DNA of 62,000 nt from Cryptomeria japonica (GCF_030272615.1 NC_081412.1:96843796-96905795); one strand, 5' to 3'; counted from the stretch's first letter, positions 48,090-59,460 are shown. Numbers and translations are program-made. Notes: generated by a model not told the origin, from the sequence alone.

Positions 48090-49422
48090 TCCGAGATAAG
48101 GCATCAGCCACCACGTTTTTCTTACCTTTGACAAACTCTATGTCAAAGTCATAAGCTTGCAATTTAGTAACCCATTTCTGTTGCCGGTCATTAAGATCAC
48201 GCTGGCTCATGAAATATTTTATGCTATTGTGATCAGTTTTGATCACAAACCGTCCACCTACTAAGTATGATCAGAATTTGGCCAATGCATGCATTATGGC
48301 CAACATCTCCCTATCATAGATAGAATAGCTCTTCTCAACACCTCGGAGCTTCCTACTCTCGAATGCAATGGGATGTTTCTCCTGCATCAATACCGCCCCT
48401 ATCCCATCACCTGAAGCATCACACTGAAGTTCAAATGGCTTCATGAAATCTGGTAGAGCTAAAACCGGACAAGATGACATCACTTGTTTGAAGTGGTCAA
48501 AACATCGCTGCGCTGCTTTTGTCCATACGAAGGCTCCCTTTTTAGTGAGGTCTGTCAAAGGTGCTGCAGTCTGTGAAAACCCCTTAACAAACCTCCTGTA
48601 AAACCCGCATAAACCAAAGAACCCCTTAAGTTGTGTGAGGTTCATGGGAGTAGGCCAATCTACTATAGCTCTAATCTTTTCAGGATCTACTCGAACTCCA
48701 TCTGCACTAATAATATGCCCAAGGTATAGTAATTCTGTCATACCAAACTCACACTTAGACTCCTTGGCATATAAAGACTCTCTCTCTAGGATAGATAATA
48801 CCTCCTCCAAATGCTGTGAATGTTCCTCCCAGGTCTTACTGAAGACCAAGATGTCATCAAAGAAGATCAAGACAAATCTCCTCAACTGCTCCCTGAATAC
48901 CTGGTTCATACAACTCTGAAATGTAGCGGGTGCATTGGTTAGTCCAAATGGCATAACCATAAACTCAAAGTGGCCATAGTGACATCGGAAGGCTGTTTTC
49001 TCAATGTCCTCTGCTCTCATCCTGATCTAATGGTATCCGGATCGCAAATCAATTTTGGTGAAGAAGCATGCCCCATGCAACTCATCAATCAACTCATCAA
49101 TCCTAGGAATGGGATACCTGTTTTTAATTGTTTTCTTATTCAATGCCCTGTAATCGATGCACATGCGCATTGTCCCATCCTTCTTCTTTACCAAAACTAC
49201 AGTTGAAGCAAAGGGGCTTTTGCTAGGCCTGATGTGCCCCATTTCCAACAACTCCTTAATTGCCTTCTCTATCTCATCTTTATGTTTCTTAGGATGACGA
49301 TAGGGAGTGATCATCACTAGTTTGGCTCCCTCCTCGAGCTCAATAACATGCTCTGCACCCCTGTCAGGAGGAACCCCGTGAGGAATATCACTGAGTACCT
49401 TGGCATGCCTGTCAAGAATCTC
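48090..49422 (-). pseudogene. Element C reverse transcriptase and RNase H
   Basis: [20 protein letters not shown], then [12 protein letters not shown], a stop, then IRM (TAG 49027, normally Gln). MPFGLTNAPATFQSCMNQVF and the active box FFDDILVFSK follow. Connection and RNase H run through FELQCDASGDGIGAVLMQEK, YSIYDREMLAIMHALAKF and, after TGA 48271, FVIKTDHNSIKYF. They end with KKNVVADALSRRP. Catalytic aspartates remain. Confidence 0.93.
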
Positions 49423-50118
49423 CTATATATCTGGTGGATGACTCTTCACCCGAGGCTCTGGTGAAGTTGGCATAACTAAGCACTCTGTTGCCCACTCTAT
49501 GTCATTATGTCGAAAAAGTCTCTCCATTCTCTTCAAAGAGACTACCCTGCAACTCCCATCTGAAAGTCCCCTGAGAACAACAGTCCTACCCTCATGCTGA
49601 AACCTCATTTCCAACTTCGCTAGGTTGAAAGTGAACTCAACCAGCGATGCCATCCATGTCATACCGAGGATGACGTCGTAATCTCCCATGTCCACAACGT
49701 ATAAATCATCCTCCAACTCATAGCCATCTCCAAATCTAATGTGAAGATTTGAAACCTTCTGAGTACATAATAGCTTTTAGCCATTAGCCACCATGACCCT
49801 AAAACCATCATGCTCCTCTGTCTGTAAACCTCTCCTGGCTACCAATTGTGTATCTATAAAGTTATGTGTAGCCCTAGTGTCAATGAGAGATATCACTTCC
49901 TGCCCCTAGATAGTACCCCTGACCTTAAATGTGATTGTCTTTTGGGCCCCTGTCAAGCGTGCCAATGATCTATCATCCTTAGGAATGCTGCTCTCCTCTA
50001 TCATGTTACCCTCATCTGAATCGGAGTGCTGATCCTCCCCCTCTGACTCTGACTCCTCTGCTGAAAAATACTCCATTTGATTTGCCTTAGCCTTGAGAGG
50101 GCATTTATGAGATAAGTC
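49423..50118 (-). pseudogene. Element C protease
   Basis: The active motif reads SLIDTRATHNFID where DTGATHNF is usual. The Gly is Arg, which a G-to-A change in GGG would give. Following blocks are YVVDMGDYDVILGMTWM and the connector to reverse transcriptase. Stops are TAG 49906, TAA 49777 and TAG 49423. Upstream, 49990-50118 encodes an acidic linker from gag. Confidence 0.85.
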
Positions 50119-51498
50119 TCAAGGCTCTCTACATTGGAAGCACAGTTTCTTCTTTCGAAGTTCATTCAAGGTTTCACTGTCTAGTCCTTTTGATCCTTCT
50201 TTGGGTTTGTTATACTCTTTCTGAAATGGTTTTTTGTCTTTGTCCTTGCGGTAGGAAGAATCTGTTGAATGGTATTTTCCTTTGTATACCGAAGGGGCTA
50301 AATCTCGTGTCTTTTTAGTTGCTTCTGCTAAGGTGAGTGGATCATGTCCCTTCACCCAACCACGTAATGGATCAGCAAGCCCATCACAAAATAACACCAC
50401 CAACCTCCTAGGAGAGATATCAGTAACAAGTACAGACAAACGCTGAAACTCGGCGATGTAAGCATCCACTGAACCTGACTGTTTTAACTGTGCTAGCTCC
50501 TTGAAATGTAACTCGGGATCCCTAGTGTCAAATCTCTCAATCAATCTTTCTATGAATTCCTCATAGGATGTAACCTGATTATGCCCCAGAGTCACCATGC
50601 CATGATGCCACCATTCATGTGCAACATCGTCCAAATGCATAGCCGCATACTTGATAGCCTCATCCTCAGGCATAGGATTTAGCTGCAAGTATGTATCTAC
50701 CTTCTGCACCCAAGCTCGTGCAGTCATCTTCCCTGAAGCATCATAATAAGGCAAGGAAAGTTTTCCAACTTTCTTCCTCAGCTCAAAATTCTGATTCCTC
50801 CCTCCTACTCTAGGCATATGTCTCATCCTCAAGTCCATATAATCTCTGAGGGAAATATCTGCCTGAAACTCGGGTCCACTGGCCTCCCAGTCCCTCCTGA
50901 ACTGACCCTGTAACTCAGTAATCTGCGGTTCGTTCACTGGTTGAACCGGATCCCTAGGTGGAAAGGTGGGTAGAAGAGGTCTCGAGCTCACTGTTCGAGC
51001 TGGGTGTGCAATGTGTCTAAAGTTATCCGCCTCAATTCCATTGTTGCCATGTCCATTATTACCATTAATGTTATTCTCAGGGCCATTGTTGTTGCCTCGG
51101 CCTCCATTATTATCATTGCCCCTATTGTTATCGTTTCCCCCATTGTTATTGTTTCCATTGTTGGCCTCACCTGGATTAATATTAATGCCCATTTGTCTAG
51201 CCATAAGCTGCAACATCATGTCCATTCGCCTATTCTGCTCCTGCTGCATACACTGCCCTTGCTCTAACGTACCCAGCAACTGTCTGAACATTACCTCCCC
51301 CTGATCTGGAACGATATTCCTCTCATCTCGGTCACCCATACTGTTGTCCTGATCGAAGAATATTTCCTCTATGTCTGTATGACTGGATTCTATGTCCACC
51401 TGCATGGATGAACTAGACTGCTCACTCTGACTATCCGGATTTCTATTTTGTCTGGCCCTGGTATTGCGAAAATTATAATGCCCCTGTCGCATGCTCAA
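50119..51498 (-). pseudogene. Element C gag
   Basis: 459 codons to TGA 50119. The N-terminus is polar. An Asn/Gly-rich low-complexity stretch spans about residues 117-158. The retrotransposon gag domain follows, from about 230 to 400 (WVQKVDTYLQLNPMPEDEAI, HLDDVAHEWWHHGM, FKELAQLKQSGSVDAYIAEF). The stop falls inside the zinc knuckle: CFQCREP, stop, then DLSHKC in the same frame. The chosen start is near 51498, close to the primer site. Confidence 0.92.
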
Positions 51499-51570
51499 TC
51501 ATACATTCTAGACCTGTTTTATTTCTGCAATATGTTTTGGTGAAAGTTTCCCACAAGATGGCAGAATCTT

Positions 51571-51585
51571 CTGCTTTGATACCAC
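51571..51585 (-). promoter_or_regulatory. Element C primer-binding site
   Basis: The minus strand GTGGTATCAAAGCAG follows the LTR end CATTACA. Initiator-tRNA-Met type with one change (AAAGC for AGAGC). Confidence 0.88.
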
Positions 51586-52779
51586 TGTAATGGACACCCT
51601 AGAATGCCCAAAAACTAACCTCACTGCTGATAGGAATTTAGTCAAACAGTTTGCAGCCAACTCTTTATTCCTCCGTTTAATGTTTCAATGTTTTTTTTTT
51701 GTTTTTAAGTCTTTGCACAGGTATGAAACCACATAACATGAACTAAAAAGAATTTACAATAATAGGCAAGCTGGAAATTGAACTACTGCTGTTATAATAT
51801 TATTTCCAGAATTAACAAAAATCAAATACATAGCAGGTTATTTTCAACTCACTAAATACTCCAGCATTTTGACATAATGTTCCAACCAAAGTTTCTAATT
51901 CTGCTGCTACAGTAACATGAATAGTGCCAGGTGAATAGTGCCGCGTGAATAGTGTCACATGAATAGTACCCACGTGAATAGTGCTCGCATGAATAGTACC
52001 CACGTGAATAGTGTCACGTGAATAGTACCCGCGTGAATAGTGTCGCGACCTGTAGCTGGAAATGCAACCAAATAATGTTGTTGCTTATAGCTGGAAAAAC
52101 ACCCAATCTACCTGTAAATGAATCTGATAGCAAAGGATTCCAAAGGCCAAACCCCAAGGGAATGACGTCTAGAATGTCACAAGAGAGGATAGACGTCCTC
52201 TAATGCCAAGAACAGATCTGCAACTCACACACCAAATTCTTCTCATATTCCACATGCCCAATGAAGCCACAAAAGTTCCCTTTTATTCTTTCTCCAAGGG
52301 GCGACCCAACTCACTCAAACAATGTGGGATAAAACATGTTCAATATAAAACATATTAAAATATTCACTTATGTCTCCCTTGGTTGCCCCTTTGATTTACA
52401 CATATCTCCATAAAATAAATATTAAAGTAACACTTTAATATTTTACAATTAAATTAAATGTTACTTTAATAAAACTTCAGGCATTAAAATATATTAGCAA
52501 TCAGACTCCGAATAGCGCGAGTGATAGCTCGTCGGAAAGCTCTCACCAAGGAGTATCAAATCCAATCACCAAAACTAGCTCCCGTTGTGTCCTGCTGACT
52601 TACTAAAAATAGTAAGTATGCCTGAAACTAAGTAAATCAACTTCGTTTTGGCCCAAACTGGAAATGACTAGGCCAAAACACTCCAGGATCCCTTTAAACC
52701 CTTCGTTAGCCCTCGGGACCATGTAGAGCTAGGCTAACGCACATATACTTGGTCAATCTGCTAGAGTGGGGACATTACA
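51586..52779 (-). repeat. Element C 5' LTR
   Basis: Matches the 3' LTR. The GTGAATAGT minisatellite here (51915-52050) has a different unit order and three CACGTG motifs, at 51971, 52001 and 52015. Confidence 0.95.
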
Positions 52780-54550
52780 CCACCCATCCTCCTCCATGTA
52801 ATAATGGACTCGCATCTTGTTTCCAAAATTACAAGCATCCTATTTAAAATAAAATGCTCTAGAAAATAAACTACCAAGGTAAAGGCTTAGGCCTAATGAG
52901 AAAGCTACCTTGGAGCCCATCTATATCAACAAAAATCCACAATCTCAAGTCCTTGGTTACATATCCCAAGGCAATTCATCCAAAAATTTTGCTACAACTA
53001 TTATAAAGCCTAAGCATACTTCCAAACCCATAATAACATCTATGCATCATTCCTTTGATTTATTTATCATCATCCCCCACCTCCATCATTTCAACCCGAA
53101 AAAATCATCCATCTTCCTCTTTCATCGTCTAAATCTATTTTGAGCCCCTATATCCTAAACCCATCATCACATATCTCCCACCTACTAAATCAATTTTGGG
53201 CCCTTATATCTCAAAATAAAATCATCTATCTTATCCTACTCATCCTATTATCTACCAATACACTATCCTTATTACTCACCATAAGCACCCCAATGCTTTA
53301 ATTCCCAGTTAGGATCAGCAAAGATGCATACCAATGCATCCTATCCAACATCCGACCTCCATCACTACATCTATTTTTTCCCATCATCATTGCTAATAAG
53401 CACAATTTGGATGTCGAATCAAAATTTCATTAAGATAAACATCCACAACAATCTAAAGATCTCCATGTCACCTCAAAATGATATTCTTACCCAAATAAAA
53501 AATTTATCAAAAGATGCAATACATCCCAAAAGGCCACAAATGCCCACCAAAGTAAAATTAAAAGCTATATGGATCCCTAAGAAAAAAGAAGCAATCCATC
53601 TAAAATAAAATCCAATGAGGCATCCAAAGTTGCATATCCAAATGTTGAGCATCCCCCTCCTCCATATCCTAAATCTATTTTGAGTCCCTATATCTCAAAA
53701 TTCCCTATCCTAACTCATCCATCATCCTCATATTATGTGCCAATGTTGATCCTAACAACATCCCCCCATCACAATCCCTTTCCATCATTTCATCCAAACA
53801 CTTCCCACCACCATATCCATCACACCACTTATGTCACCCATTTAAATTATCCAATCCATACCTTTGCATAATCTACTTATCCTAATAAGGTTGTATCATC
53901 ATTCAACAATCACTCCAAATATGCTCTTATTACATCGATAAGGAACTTGATGCTTGATTCCTCCCTCCATCTTCTTATCCACATCTTTATCTTTATCCAT
54001 CATCATACATACCTTATCCATGAAATACAAAAAGAAAAAGACAAATTTAAAAAATAAAATAGTAAAGATAAAAATTCTTCCAACGATGAAAACTTGGTAA
54101 ACAGGCACCTTGGACAAGTACCATGATGAAAACTTGGCAAACATGCACATCATGTGTAAATATCCCATTCATTTTATTTCTACACTTGGGGGCACATTCT
54201 TTTATCCATCCATCTATCACCTCCTCCATCTCATCTTCCTACCATACCTATATCATCCTATATATTCAACTTCCCCATCCTCTTTTGGATCTTGATAAAT
54301 ATAAAATCCACCTCTTATAAATGCTTTGGACACCCCTTGCTATTGATCTCCATATCCCAAAAAAAATCACACTATTCACCCATCTAAACTATCATCCACA
54401 TATCCTTCCTCCCATCCATATAATCCTTCCAAAACTTCATATTCCTTATCCAACCATCATCCTATCTTCCATATACTTCCCTCATCCTTACATCCCCCTT
54501 TCATCTATCCTATCATGTTCTTGTAATGTAGTGGAAATGGGGTTTACTAG
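52780..54550 (+). other. D-3: CCATC/CATCC-rich sequence, right part
   Basis: Continues D-2 with one copy of CCACC. Near 52880-53020 a plus frame gives RLRPNEKATLEPIYINKNPQ and GYISQGNSSKNFATTIIKPK, which look like real protein. The rest is CCATC-rich with Pro/His/Ile-rich translations. No domain is recognised. Its right edge is around 54550, where composition changes. Confidence 0.4.
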
Positions 54551-55687
54551 TATAAACATGTAAACTAGGAATCAAGTTACTCATTCACATCAACATTCCA
54601 TTAAAGAATAATCATTAGGCCCAAATCAAAACCTTTGGGAGAGATAGGTACTAAGGTTGATTATTCCTCTTTTATGATTTGATTGGTTGGACATGATTAG
54701 AAATTGAAAATAAAATATTTAGGTTAAATGATGCAAAATTGACAATAATCAACATAAACAAACTAATACAAAACTAAGAATCAACTGAGACGTACAAAAT
54801 TGGAAATAAGATTTTGAGAGTAACATATGTCTAGATTCAGGGTTCAAAATGGTTGTTCATTAGTGCCTAGCACCATAGTCTCAGAGGATAGTGGCAGTAG
54901 TTGACATTGCCAAGGTATTTTCTACTATTTTTTTGGGGAACCTTAGTCTCAATCTGCACTATACTCTTGTACCTTCAAAAGGAGCTTGGAACCAGTTTTT
55001 GAGCTTTCCTAAGTCAAATCCCTTGGTAGGGAAAAGGTTAAATCTAAAGAAAATTTTGAATTGAAATGTTGAAATGAAATGATTATATATTTAATTGATG
55101 ATGTAATGCTCTCTAGATAAGTCCTCCAAATGTTGATGTAATAACATGATAAATCGTCACAAAATCCATCATGAAAACATAATTGAAGACAACTTGATGT
55201 AGCTTGATGCTCCTTGTACTCATATTTTCTCTTGAATGAAGAATAATTGCTCTTGGAATGATATCCCTAGATTGTGCATTATCAAAATGAATTAAAAGTG
55301 ATGTCTTATATAGGGTTCTCAAGGTATTTTTGCATTTTGGTCAATTTCAATGGTCATATCCCAATATCAAGAGCATAGATGATAATGTTAAGGCCAACAT
55401 GTTACTCTCCCAAAATTTTAGCCAAAAAGTGTTGGCCACTATGACTAGTTGTCAGTGACTTGACAAAATAGGCACTGATTTTTAGGGAAGTGAGATAATA
55501 GGGCCCTAATATTGGATTTTGAATTTATATTTGGATTGATGATATTTAAACATGGGATAAAGTGCCTTGAAATTTAAAATAGGATAAAACCCAAATAAAC
55601 TTGAAATGAAATAGGAGAAATCACACTAAAGCAAGAGCCCCAAAGAGGAGTGCAAAATAGCAAGGGGTGAAAATTTATGACACTATA
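54551..55687 (-). repeat. H2 LTR and flanking leader (left edge uncertain)
   Basis: The minus strand begins TATAGTGTCATAAATTTTCA (TG altered to TA) after the polypurine tract. It has a TATA box in GAACCCTATATAAGACAT (about 55304-55318) and GAGCATTACATCATCAAT, both shared with the H1 LTR. The LTR proper probably ends near 55000. The sequence left of that may be unrelated or leader. Confidence 0.55.
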
Positions 55688-55706
55688 TTTAGCCCCCACT
55701 TTAGCA
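55688..55706 (-). promoter_or_regulatory. H2 polypurine tract
   Basis: The minus strand CTAAAGTGGGGGCTAAA precedes the LTR start, as in H1. Confidence 0.65.
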
Positions 55707-56546
55707 AAAGTGTGAAATTTTTCTCATGTTCATGGTAAATTAGAAATGAAGAGATAGAGTATCTGAGAGAAAAACAAGCTAGGGATAGGATGACACTATG
55801 TTTGAGGAATACACAAGCACCCAAAGATAGGATCCTATCAATCCATGCAAATACCTTAACATATGCAGAAAATTGACAATGTTAGTACTAAAAAAAACAA
55901 AAGGTTCCAAGTCACCTCGTTCAAGAGACCTCAATGTCAAAAATGTCTCAACTACTAATATCATTGTCAACATATTATTGCAAGAGCACAATTGGACATA
56001 CAGAAAGAACAAGGACATAAACCAATTCACGAGAGTATAAGGCACGAATCCCACTAGAAAAAAAAGTGTGTTATGTTGGGAAATTCATGATTACATCATG
56101 GGTTCTACTAGCTATAAAGTTTTGTTATGCTAGGTGATCTATCCTAAGGAAGCTTATAAAACAAAATTTGTATTTGCTATATAATCTGAAAATGTGACTT
56201 CAAAATGGATGCTATATCATGTACCAAACACAAAGATTACAAAACAAAACCTTTGTTTGTGAAGTAACATGAAAATGTAACTAAAAAAATGGGTGTTGTG
56301 GTGTGTGCCAAAATATGGTACTACAAAATGGGTTTTTTAGTGTGCACCAATAAAAAAAAAATTGATATAGACTACAAGATGTATGTTATAGTTACACCAA
56401 ACACAAATAATAAGGAAGCCTTATATGCCCCCCTTAAGATGTCAACATACTTCCATGTTGATATCTTAAGGAAAATAAACATCCACATCAAAATTAAGCA
56501 TCTTGACCACCAATGAGATATCCTTAACCAAATGTATAAATTACTA
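55707..56546 (-). mobile_element. H2 3' internal region fragment
   Basis: Non-coding. It shares with H1 the 40-bp hairpin (56432-56471) and TTTTGTTATGCTAG-type motifs. Pol is absent from the window. Repeats of AACATGAAAATGTAACT and ACAAAATGGGT type occur at 56170-56340. Confidence 0.5.
56432..56471. other. 40-bp hairpin, H2 copy
   Basis: Arms CCTTAAGATGTCAACAT (56432-56448) and ATGTTGATATCTTAAGG (56455-56471), loop ACTTCC. It is the reverse-complement counterpart of 18401-18440. Confidence 0.75.
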
Positions 56547-56675
56547 TTAGGAAAATGGTGTCTCAACCTTACAGTAATAAAAGGTTACTATTGATAAATG
56601 AGTATGGGGGTTGCAAGTGGGTGTACCCCCCTTGCACAGTCCAAACAGGATGCCCCCCTCTCAAGCGAGGGGTCT
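56547..56675. other. GC-rich palindromic segment next to copia LTR
   Basis: It starts with ATTAGGAAAATGGTGTCTCA, related to 27804. It contains two adjacent inverted repeats: 56612-56636 (TGCAAGTGGGT / ACCCCCCTTGCA) and 56655-56672 (CCCCTC / GAGGGG). Confidence 0.45.
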
Positions 56676-57440
56676 TGTTAGCAACAGCCAAGAAGGAAGA
56701 CAAAGAAGGGGGGGTGAAGGAGTCTTTACCGAAATAAAATACAAATCTGATAAACTATAGTAATAAGATAGATAAGGAAATCAACAGCACAACACCAAGA
56801 TTTTGATGTGGAAAACCCAGTTAAGGGAAAAACCATGGTGGGAACCTATCCACAATAAGATGATATTGTACAGTAGTATGTGAAAATATTACAATGGGGA
56901 ATGCACATGCATTCAGGCACACTGCCTAGAGCTCACTGCTCAAATATAATAACCTGAAAGGCTACAACCCTCAGGGAAGTCTCACTGACTTACAATAATA
57001 TTCGGACCACAATCCAAAAGAAGTGAACTCGAAGAGTAGCATCTCCAAATGCCTGATTACAGTTTCAATTAAGCACATATGTTTGTCCTGCAACACTAAT
57101 CTCACCTCAAAATCCACACTAAAGGATACATCACTTGTTCGCACTCAAACCTCTCTTTGATAATGCAGACACAATATCAACACCCAAATTACATGACTAT
57201 ATCACCCATATATACAATTCATCAACCTTGACAATATTAAGGTTGACTAAACCCTCAACCCTCAATTACAAAATTACATCACACGATAGAAAGATCAACC
57301 ACTGGACCAATATAATGATTTACATAGCATAACATGGTCCTAAATCAAATTCCCAAATGCACAACTACACCAGAAATTACGCCAAGATCATCTGCAACAC
57401 GCCACACCACCAGGAAAATAGCATAACACGAAAATCATCA
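56676..57440 (-). repeat. Copia LTR fragment F (outer edge uncertain)
   Basis: The minus strand ends GTTGCTAACA at 56676. It shares with element A LTRs the stretch GAGCAGTGAGCTCTAGGCAG and GGTTTTTCCCTTAACTGGGT, plus a C run (plus-strand G7 at 56708-56714). No primer site follows, and its 5' edge merges with the T2 LTR. Confidence 0.6.
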
Positions 57441-58224
57441 CCAGTTGATAGTGTATATGGTGAAAATGGATAACAATAATAACAAGATTGAAAGGTTAAA
57501 TGAATTCAACCACAAAACCCTAGCCTAACAACAACAAAGATCCACCATAACATATGAAGATTACCTAAGACAATGCAAATCAAATGAAATCACAAAGATT
57601 ATACCATCACATGTCCAATAGGGTTTTGATCTCCATTCTTCCTATCTCCATTGAACTTGCTTGATATATTTGCTCTCAGATTTCATGTGCACAAGAGCTC
57701 AACAAAGAACGGAATGTGGTTGCAAGTAGGATCGTAGTGTAGTCAATTGATCAAGTAGTTAGGTCATTAGCTCATTAGGGTTTGATAATGAAGGAAGCAT
57801 CTCCTTAAATAGAAGACACTATATGAAATGGAGGGATAAGATTGAGAGGTGTAAAAAGGAGGTCGGCTATGATTAGAGGGTAGGTAGAAGAAATAATAAA
57901 ATAATGAAAGAGGTAGGTAGTGTATGAATTAAGAGATGAATGACATGTGTCATGGGTAGAAAAGGTTAATGAATTAATTAAATAAATAAAGATTTATTTA
58001 ATTAATAGAAAAAATGAGATAAATTAAATAAATAAATATTTATTTAGGAAAAGGATAATTTAAATAAATAAATGTATTTATTTAAATGAGAAATAAGGCT
58101 AGAAGAGGATAAATGAATTAATTAAATAAATAAAGATTTATTTAATTAATAGAAGAATTAGGCTTAGATAATTAAATAAATTAAATATTTATTTAATTAG
58201 ACATGACAATTTTAGGTGTCTACA
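57440..58224 (-). repeat. T2 3' LTR (left edge approximate)
   Basis: The minus strand starts TGTAGACACCTAAAATTGTC. It has the same AT-rich AATTAATTAAATAAATAAA block as the T1 LTR (57960-58200) and a TATA-like TATTTAAGG at 57804-57812. The left boundary with fragment F is not resolved. Confidence 0.65.
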
Positions 58225-58243
58225 TTTTGCCCCTCTTTGAGAC
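58225..58243 (-). promoter_or_regulatory. T2 polypurine tract
   Basis: The minus strand GTCTCAAAGAGGGGCAAAA abuts the LTR start TGTAGACACC. It defines the 3' end of the element and its orientation. Confidence 0.82.
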
Positions 58244-58270
58244 AATGCGGCTTGTCGCGTTGTTTCAAAG
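58235..58270. other. 15-bp-stem hairpin overlapping T2 polypurine tract
   Basis: Arms CTTTGAGACAATGCG (58235-58249) and CGCGTTGTTTCAAAG (58256-58270), loop GCTTGT. 13 of 15 pairs are standard; the other two are G-T on the plus strand. Bases 58271-58740 to the right show no other feature. Confidence 0.7.
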
Positions 58271-58740
58271 AAGATAAGATGAACTGATACAGAGTTGCCC
58301 CAAGATGGGAATGATATGCCCCCTCGAGAGATTGGATGAAAAAATGTCTGAAAAGATTGCAGACAATCTCTCGATAAGAAAGACAGGCTAGAATGGACTG
58401 ATCGGATAAAGTGACAAAGTCACGGGATAAAGAAGACTGACTCGGGAAATGAGAGCGAGGGCTAGGGTAGGCTATAAGATAGACCACAGGAAAAAGACAT
58501 CCTCATTGTCATCCACACATCCACGAGAGCAGAGTGCAGAGCGAGAAAAGAGCAGTAGCAGTCAGCAGCGTGGCTTTCGTTCACAGATTCGACCGCGTTC
58601 ACCGATTCCATAGGCCAACAGAGGTAGGAGAACCAGTAAGTACCACAAAACTGCCTCGTACTTTGATGCATTTATTTTTGTCATTAATGCATGATAGGTA
58701 GAGCAATAAATGCACTTAGAAATAGGGCTCAAAAATGTCA

Positions 58741-58990
58741 AAAAATGGTTAGGCGTGTCTGCGTTGGTGCCAGGCACGTCTGGGTTTGTTCCAGGCGCGT
58801 CTGTGTCTGGAACCGCATCTGTGTCGAATGCGGGTGCGTCTGTGCAGTGCAGGGGCATCTTTGTCGCCCAGGCGCGTATATGCATAGCATAGGCATGTCT
58901 GTGTCATATAGGTGCCTCTGTGTTGTTCAGATGCATCTGTGCAGTCCTGAAGCGCGTTTGTGTCAGAAAAGCGCGTTTATGTCAGAAAAA
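58741..58990 (+). repeat. Degenerate GGCGCGTCTGTGTC repeats in T2
   Basis: About a dozen units of CAGGCGCGTCTGTGTC type, spaced about 17-22 bases. They are in the same position relative to the PMD fragment as 354-660 in T1. Confidence 0.65.
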
Positions 58991-59112
58991 TGCAAGTTTT
59001 CATCTTCCAGGTCAAATCGACAGTTCTGTGATGAACATACGCTGTCGATTGAATAAGCTGCTGAGAGGATACACTCAAGCACGTCCTCTAGGGAAGACTA
59101 GGAGAGATCAAG

Positions 59113-59440
59113 GCACTTTGTGATGAATAGTGAGTACCAAGATAGAGTACTTTGTGATGAACAAGGAGTATTGAAATATGAGCAACACTTTGTGATGAAC
59201 AGGGAGTGCAAATGTGAGTAACACTTTGTGATGAACAGGGAGTGTCACACACATAGTACTTTGTGATGAACAGTGAGTACCACTAGGATAAATAGCAACA
59301 CTTTGTGATGAACAGTGAGTACCACTAGGATAAATAGCAACACTTTGTGATGAACAGTGAGTGTCACTAGGGTAGATAGCCATATGCATTTAGATAAAAA
59401 GTAGCATTTTGTGATAAACAATGAATGCCACTATGACTGA
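59113..59440 (+). repeat. Eight-copy ACTTTGTGATGAACAGTGAG minisatellite
   Basis: Copies of the 20-base core begin near 59115, 59149, 59186, 59222, 59257, 59300, 59342 and 59405, separated by variable spacers (CACTAGGATAAATAGCAAC and others). Non-coding; just upstream of the PMD fragment. Confidence 0.78.
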
Positions 59441-59460
59441 CACGATTGATTTGCTTGACT

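Larger units (their letters stand above)
45423..52779 (-). mobile_element. Element C: complete Ty3/gypsy chromovirus
   Basis: 7,357 bp with exact target duplications CCACC (45418-45422 and 52780-52784). LTRs are 1,193 and 1,194 bp and differ by about 2% by eye, mostly transitions. The order is gag, protease, reverse transcriptase, RNase H, integrase, chromodomain. All parts use one frame from 51498 to 46663, with eight stop codons and no shift. It is the youngest element in the window. Confidence 0.96.

Noticed and set aside
50966-51304. Leu/Pro-rich plus-strand frame
   Set aside because: Antisense of the Asn/Gly-rich stretch in element C gag.
59113-59440. CRISPR-like array
   Set aside because: Repeats are imperfect, spacers vary in length and are themselves repetitive, and the context is a plant retrotransposon.
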